DNA of 64,000 nucleotides from Trematomus loennbergii. Its lineage: Eukaryota > Chordata > Actinopteri > Perciformes > Nototheniidae. The notes under the pieces are model-generated. The model saw nothing but the letters and a program-made list of their open reading frames with translations, was not told the origin of the DNA and made no database searches. The stretch covers positions 153,501 through 217,500 of the forward strand of contig JAAOOA010000183.1 of the NCBI GenBank assembly GCA_012861695.1, read 5' to 3'. Shown piece by piece: positions 58,901 to 64,000 of the stretch. Every line of letters starts with the position of its first letter. The first letter of the stretch is position 1. The translations under genes were made by a program, and so were the position numbers.

Positions 58901-60296
58901 GTTTTGTGCTTACAAACTGCATCCCATTCTGGATGAGGTAACAGAATTACATCCTTGGTGAAGGTGGGGTGATTTTGGACAGTGCCAGTGGTCCTAAAAA
59001 AGAAAGCATCATTATTGTTAGATAGATAGATTAGATAGAATAGATAGATACACTGTAGATCCTGAGGGAAATGTTGACATCCAGTAGCAATATACATGCA
59101 AACTAAACAACAAAAACAACAACCCCCCCCCCCCCCAATAAAAACACTTGCAATATTAGATTAAACAAAATACTAAAAGAGAACTGAGAAACTGAAAATT
59201 AAATTAAATCTGTAACAATTAAGTAAAAACTGTATTGTACTGTACTGTACCCAAGGTTATCCCCGATGTTGTTGCGGGAGTGAATTACTGGGTAACATTA
59301 CACAGGACACGCGTGATGCTCGCGAAGCATTGGCGAACACAGAGGACATGGCAGGCGTTTGTTGTTTATTCCTTACCTGGGTCTTATGTTTCGCTGACTG
59401 CGTGTGTGATTCCAAAAGCCTTTATACACTAGCATAAGGTGCAGCGGGCTTCTAACACGTTCCCCTTCACTAGTTTCAACCAAGCACTAAATGCCCCTTT
59501 CTCCAACCATATTCGGTTAAACTTACACTTCCCCATAATGTTCGTAAAAAGATGTGAAGATACCTCCGGCTCTGAACTACGCTAGCTAACGCTTGGTTGC
59601 TAGTTACTAGCTGGGTGTTCTCCAATAAGGGGCCAGGGGATGCAAAGTTATTGCAGCAAGTTATTGGTTCCATGTTGATTTATTTCCATATAAATAATTT
59701 GGGGGGGAACTGCAACACAGAAGTACCTTCCAAATCCGTTTAAAGACCTATTAAATCATATAGAAGACCTTTCTTGATTTTTAAAATCATATTTAAGGGC
59801 TTAAATTCTGATTATTAAATGTAAGGCTTTTTAAGACCCCGCGGGAACCCTGTGATTAGTCTCGTTTCTAACATTTGACTGCCCCGCTATAGTAGGTTAA
59901 TAAAGCGTTAGCATCAAGCAGTAAGAAACGGCTTCAATCAACAACATACATATTAAAATGACCACGGTTGACATTTAAAAAATAAACGTACCTCTTCCTT
60001 GACTTTGAAGTCCATCCCCCAAAATACTGCTGAGTTTGATATCGGGGTTGCAGCACTTGGTTCAGGTTGGCGCCTAATGAGGCTCCACCGCCACTCCCTG
60101 ATGCACCTGATCCACGTCTGAAGGCCCGCTGCAATTCCTCGTCAACGCTCACACTAGAATTGCCTACTGTGGACGACGTCGACTGTCGCCTTTGATCCAT
60201 CATTCCTGACAGCGATGTGACAACATTTGGAGAAGGCCTATCTAAAATATTAGTTAAGAGGCCTATGGCTTCATTAAGTCGCTCCCTTTCCACCAT
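55962..60296 (-). CDS. HECT E3 ubiquitin-ligase-like cargo gene, 7 exons
   Basis: Exons on the minus strand are 60296-59992, 58993-58775, 58690-58549, 58392-58357, 57420-57248, 56744-56530 and 56215-55962. Each has GT/AG borders and matching phase, giving 447 residues from ATG to TAA without a break. Exon 1 is Ser/Gly-rich (start MVERERLNEAIGLLTNILDR). The exon 2 region has VILLPHPEWDAVCKHKTKRR. Exons 5-6 read PLKSIEDRDLLVQDITMFQV, GLKVLGVLDAIKMHPESFRP and EEVVVPFWRDYLQD. Exon 7 holds the HECT C-lobe: GKILAFATGASVIPPVGF, then MANTCINCLKLP with the catalytic Cys, and TYDDFKECMDFAL near the end. HECT enzymes form a ubiquitin thioester on that Cys. The short N-lobe is atypical. Exon 4 is the least certain: its acceptor was chosen at the second AG because the first gives the wrong phase. 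It converges on the transposase gene, whose last frame ends about 350 bp away. Confidence 0.82.
56745..57247. other. Intron of the HECT cargo gene
   Basis: AT-rich, no other feature. The similar introns at 57421-58356 and 58994-59991 contain only short unsupported ORFs, a (GATA)-rich stretch at 59016-59052 and a C14 run at 59123-59136. Confidence 0.6.
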
Positions 60297-60964
60297 TTTC
60301 TCATCTCACAATGGCGCTATGTGGGGGTGGGCGGTGTCCGTCAAACAAAAAACGTAGAGCCAATCAGGAACTGAGAATTTAGTCCAACTTCCTTTTCAAT
60401 CATACTCACTTCCTTTTCAATCATACTCTCTCACACACATAACTATTCTTATGCACACACCCTATCATTCTGTTTATACACATACCTATATCATTCACAT
60501 GAACTATTATTACCTCTTATATAAGCTATTATTCGGCCTTTCATTCACTGCTATTCCGTTTTACATAGACAACTATTGTTATTAACATGAAATACTATTC
60601 CCTCTTACATAGGTTATTATTCTGTCTTACATACATTGTTTACCGATTACACACATACTACTATCCTCTTTCACATACACTATTATAATGTTCTATTAGA
60701 TTATAGTTTTGTGAAAGACATAGTGGTGTGTGTACGAGAGTATGATGGTGCGTTTAAGAGATTTTGTTTTTGTGTGTGAGAGAGAATAGTTATTTATGTA
60801 TGATAGTATGATAGTAAATGAAGGAAGGAATGACAGTACGTTAAAGACGGTATGATACTGTGTGTGAAAGAGTCTGGTGGTGTACATGAGAGATTCTGAT
60901 ATTGTTTGTAAGACCAAGTATGAGTTGTGAGCTAGACGGCCTCTCATAGCCCCTCATACTTATA

Positions 60965-62350
60965 GTCCTATTGAAAATTGTTCGCTGAGTCAAAAGAGAA
61001 TTTCACTTGCGTTGCATTTTACAGTGAAATAATGTTCTCTTTTTTTCTAAAGACATTTCTGATGACTGACCTTTACTACGCAGTTTGAAAACAATAAAAA
61101 CATTAAAAGAAATCATTTGAGACTCATATCTTTCTTTATGCAAACAGTCAAAGTTTATATCTTGATAGGATTAAAGATTTTTGAAGGTTTTGTCTCTACG
61201 TTTCTTGGTATTTAGCCTTATTTTAAGAATACTTTAATAGCACCAAATGCTGAATTTAAGTAGATTTTTCTACATATTAAGAAAATAATTCTTAAATCTT
61301 ATCTTTGTATCAAATGTACCTGTTTAAAGTGAAGCTGCACTGGATTGAAGATATGTTGCTAACATCAAATAGAATAGCAGTAGAAGCTGAATTCAAGCAC
61401 ATTTCCTTATAATTAGATTATAATTCTTAAAGATATTCCTTGCTTCAATTCAAATGTACTTATTTTTGGTTTGAAAACACTTGTTTTAAGATATCTGTAG
61501 ATCTTTTTAGGCTAGATGTATTTACTTGTTTTAAGAAGGTCTTGGCAAGTGCATTGTTCTTGTTCTGTTGGTAGATCATTTTTCTTATTTTAAGTAATAT
61601 ATTACTCATTTGACTTGTTTTTTGAGGCTTAGTTTTTGCAGTGTACGTTCTCTCCATGAAGACACGCTGCACACACCATGCTACACTCACTCTGTGGAAA
61701 CACTTGATCACATTCTTCCTGAGGGTTTATTATATTAGTAACTCCACACTGTGGAGCATAGAGCCATGGTTATCTGTCTCTTAGATAGTTAGACCTGGAT
61801 TTATTACAATTCATGGGTTTTCATTCAATGTTCTTATGGAGAAATCAGATGAAGAAATAAATAGTGGTGGACTGACATGGGTTTTAAAATGGACGATATT
61901 GTGTTTTTTCTTTTGCATCTGATACCAATTCAATAATAATGAGACACAAACTACTTTAGAAGGTGTGCATTGCATTCAATTTAATTAGATTAATAAACAG
62001 TGTCAGTGGAAAGGGGCTCACTCAGATGTTTAAATAAATACATAATCAGAAAATTCTCACTTTTTTGAAAATCTCAAAATTCTCACTTTTTCCGATAATT
62101 TCCAAATTCGCACTTTCAGAAAATCAAAAACGTTTTTTTTGAAAATCTCAGAATTTTGGCACTTTTGTGTTTTTATGTCATCGTTTCTGAAGCTGCAGCA
62201 CATTTCTCATAGTGGAAGTGTTTTGAGGCGTTTGGATCTGTCGGCCACCGTAGAAACAGAAATGTTTTCTTGGAGGTGTTTTTTTTGTCTAATAAAATGT
62301 CTTTGAGATGCCAGCTTCAGATTTAGTCTTTTTATTGTTATTTATTATTT
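60965..62350. other. AT-rich intergenic sequence
   Basis: No gene or recognisable repeat. A 62040-62160 stretch repeats TTTTGAAAATCTCAAAATTC with variation. Confidence 0.45.
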
Positions 62351-63732
62351 AGAGGACACACTTTCATCACACTCTCTGTGCCTGGTTGAAGAACCACAAT
62401 GGCTCCTGAATCATTTCAGTGGTAACTGGGTTTGAAATAAAGCTGATTGTTACACATTGTTCTGTCGGGGTTCTGTTCAGAGAACAATCCTCTCCTGGCT
62501 CGCCAACATGATCTCATTCATACATCTTCAACTGGGATCAATGGTTTCACATTCATACCTGACACATTCATTAAACAGGTCAGAAAATGAGACAGACTCC
62601 AGAAGTCACTTTGAATATGTTTACTGTAGATGTTAAAGATTACAATACACCAATCTGGTCTGCAGAGAGAATCCTCCGGTACATCCTGACTCCAGATGAA
62701 AGGAGACATGATGTCACTTTCCCAGTGATCACAGCCAGCACTGATTGGTGAATATTAAGAAGGGTTATATTGAAGTGACTGCTGCCCTCTAGTGCTCAGA
62801 GGGATTATGACAGCATGGCAGTGGCTCTTGTTATTTCATCAGCGATCAGTACTAATGTCCATTATGATCATTCAGAATCAGCTTCATTAACAAACTATGT
62901 GAACATAAAGGACGTCTGTATTTCTCTCAGTGCTCTTACAAAAGGAGAACCAAGCTGAACCAAGCAAAGCGTGAACATTCATAAATCTGGAGAAACAGCA
63001 AGACATTTGGAGACAAAGACACAAACCAGAGTGCTCTGAATCTGAAGCTTTGTTTTCTAAGTGATCTGGTTTCAAAGAGCACAGATAACGTCTCTGCTGA
63101 GGGCGAAGGAGCGTCAGGAAACGCTCTCAGGAAGAGTCCGTCTGATTGGTCAGAACTCTGGAGGTGGAAATCATAAAGTTTCTCTCTCTTAGTTTCAGTT
63201 GTTTCTTTGAGTTTCCACTCCCTCTGTAATCTGCCTCAGGTCACTTTGAATCTGGGTTCATGTCTACCTTTACCACCAACATCTACCCAGAGGTGGACAG
63301 TGACTAAGATCATTCACTCAAGTACTGTACAAGTACAATTTGGAGGTACTTGGACTTCACTTGAGTACTTCCATTTCCTGCTATTTAATACTTCTATTCC
63401 ACAAATAATGATCCAGTTTCTTGGCCTGTTCATATTTGTAATAGAAAATATAAGATAATGAATTATGATGTACTAATAAGGATATATAAAATACCTTTGA
63501 GTATAAAAGACATTAAAGTTAGCTCCACCTTTACCGGCGGCACAGTTCAAATGAAGAACACATGAATGCATCACTAATTATAATCCAGTGATATAATACT
63601 GTATATCCCAGGAACCCAGTACTTCTACAGAGTATTTATACACTGTAGTAGTATTACTACTTTTACTGCAGTAACAGACCTGAGTACTGGTGGTAACACG
63701 TGTGATTGATTTGACGTCAGACGGTCAGTCAT
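62351..63732 (-). repeat. NLR 3' flank, copy 2
   Basis: Direct counterpart of 6645-8030, about 55.7 kb away. It matches from AGAGGACACAC to CAGACGGTCAGTCATGT with few differences (for example TTAAACAGG for TTAATAAGG). By analogy the sequence to the right should be the end of another minus-strand NLR gene. Confidence 0.9.
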
Positions 63733-64000
63733 GTGGGGGGGGGGGGGTCTCACTCCTGCAGAGAACACAGAGACACTGAGGAACCAGGGGGGGGGGGGGG
63801 TCTCACTCCTGCAGAGAACACAGAGACACTGAGAACCAGGGGGGGGGGGGGGTCTCACTCCTGCAGAGAACACAGAGACACTGAGGAACCAGGGGGGGGG
63901 GGTCTCACTCCTGCAGAGAACACAGAGACACTGAGGAACCAGGGGGGGGGGGGGGGTCTCACTCCTGCAGAGAACACAGAGACACTGAGGAACCAGGGGG
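63733..64000 (-). repeat. Poly-G-spaced minisatellite made from the B30.2 3' end
   Basis: At least five copies of GTCTCACTCCTGCAGAGAAC, ACAGAGACACTGAGGAACCA separated by 9-16 G. On the minus strand each unit reads the SPRY exon end ([15 protein letters not shown]) followed by poly-C. It corresponds to 8090-8130 at the other NLR. The array continues beyond the window. Confidence 0.92.

Larger units (their letters stand above)
52571..60954. mobile_element. IS3EU-like DNA transposon carrying a HECT gene
   Basis: An 8372-bp element (52577-60948) with perfect 59-bp terminal inverted repeats (52577-52635 and 60890-60948, starting TATGAGAGGCCGTCTAGCTC). It is flanked by GCCCCT (52571-52576 and 60949-60954), a 6-bp target duplication. 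It encodes an integrase-like transposase (+) and a HECT E3-like protein (-) that converge. Subterminal regions contain repeated CACACATA/CTATTA-type motifs at both ends. The DDE type and 6-bp duplication fit the IS3EU superfamily as I know it from repeat databases; that name should be checked. It sits inside the right inverted repeat of a shorter related element. Confidence 0.88.
51030..60964. mobile_element. Short IS3EU-like element, interrupted by the larger one
   Basis: Terminal inverted repeats of 35 bp begin TATGAGGGGCCGCTAGGGAC. The left one is 51036-51070; the right one is 52546-52576 plus 60955-60958. CTTATA flanks both ends (51030-51035, 60959-60964), a 6-bp target duplication. Own length is about 1545 bp. 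It encodes nothing. The interior is a hairpin-forming part and a minisatellite. It inserted 5 bp after the stop of the SAMD3-like pseudogene. It shares the terminal hexamer TATGAG and the 6-bp duplication length with the element nested in it, so it may be mobilised by related transposases. Confidence 0.88.

Noticed and set aside
1..64000. tRNA, rRNA, riboswitch or CRISPR features
   Set aside because: None seen; the direct repeats are minisatellites without unique spacers.

Overview
The window is teleost fish genomic DNA. The evidence is an NLR gene of the fish-specific FISNA-NACHT-LRR-B30.2 type, an L2/CR1-clade LINE, Harbinger and hAT elements, a retroviral gag remnant and many mini- and microsatellites. 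Genes have introns and there are no operons. No tRNA, rRNA or CRISPR array was seen.

Layout. 1-740: internally deleted Harbinger element. 1500-3760 (-): broken 5' half of a multicopy HECT-type gene. 4349-6478: a 35-bp minisatellite of about 60 copies. 6645-20573 (-): an NLRC3/NLRP12-like gene reading right to left (FISNA, NACHT, three LRR exons, B30.2), with several frameshifts and its introns filled by transposons. 20574-28800: repeats, including a 0.9-kb foldback element, a LINE 3' fragment and a copy of a repeat family also found at 11.1-13.07 kb. 29797-33109: a 3.3-kb near-palindrome with a 6-bp target duplication. 33905-38900 (-): an L2-type LINE with an intact 1014-residue ORF2 and a broken ORF1. 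40870-45310: a decayed retrovirus-like element. 45750-51024: a zinc-finger exon (-) head to head with a SAMD3-like pseudogene (+), the latter interrupted by a hAT insertion at a splice acceptor. 51036-60958: two nested DNA transposons. 62351-64000: a second copy of the NLR 3' flank, so the window lies inside an NLR cluster.

The most notable object is the nested pair. An 8372-bp element (52577-60948) has perfect 59-bp inverted repeats and a GCCCCT duplication. It carries a frameshifted DD(34/35)E integrase-like transposase (+) and, convergent to it, a seven-exon HECT E3-ligase-like gene (-) that reads open from ATG to stop. It sits 4 bp from the end of a shorter element with 35-bp inverted repeats, a CTTATA duplication and the same terminal hexamer. 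Both resemble the IS3EU group of eukaryotic transposons. A transposon carrying a preserved ubiquitin-ligase gene while its own transposase decays is the best candidate here for a little-described system.

Most single-exon ORFs in the window are chance frames in repeats. All exon models were made by eye from splice signals and remembered family patterns; no search was run.
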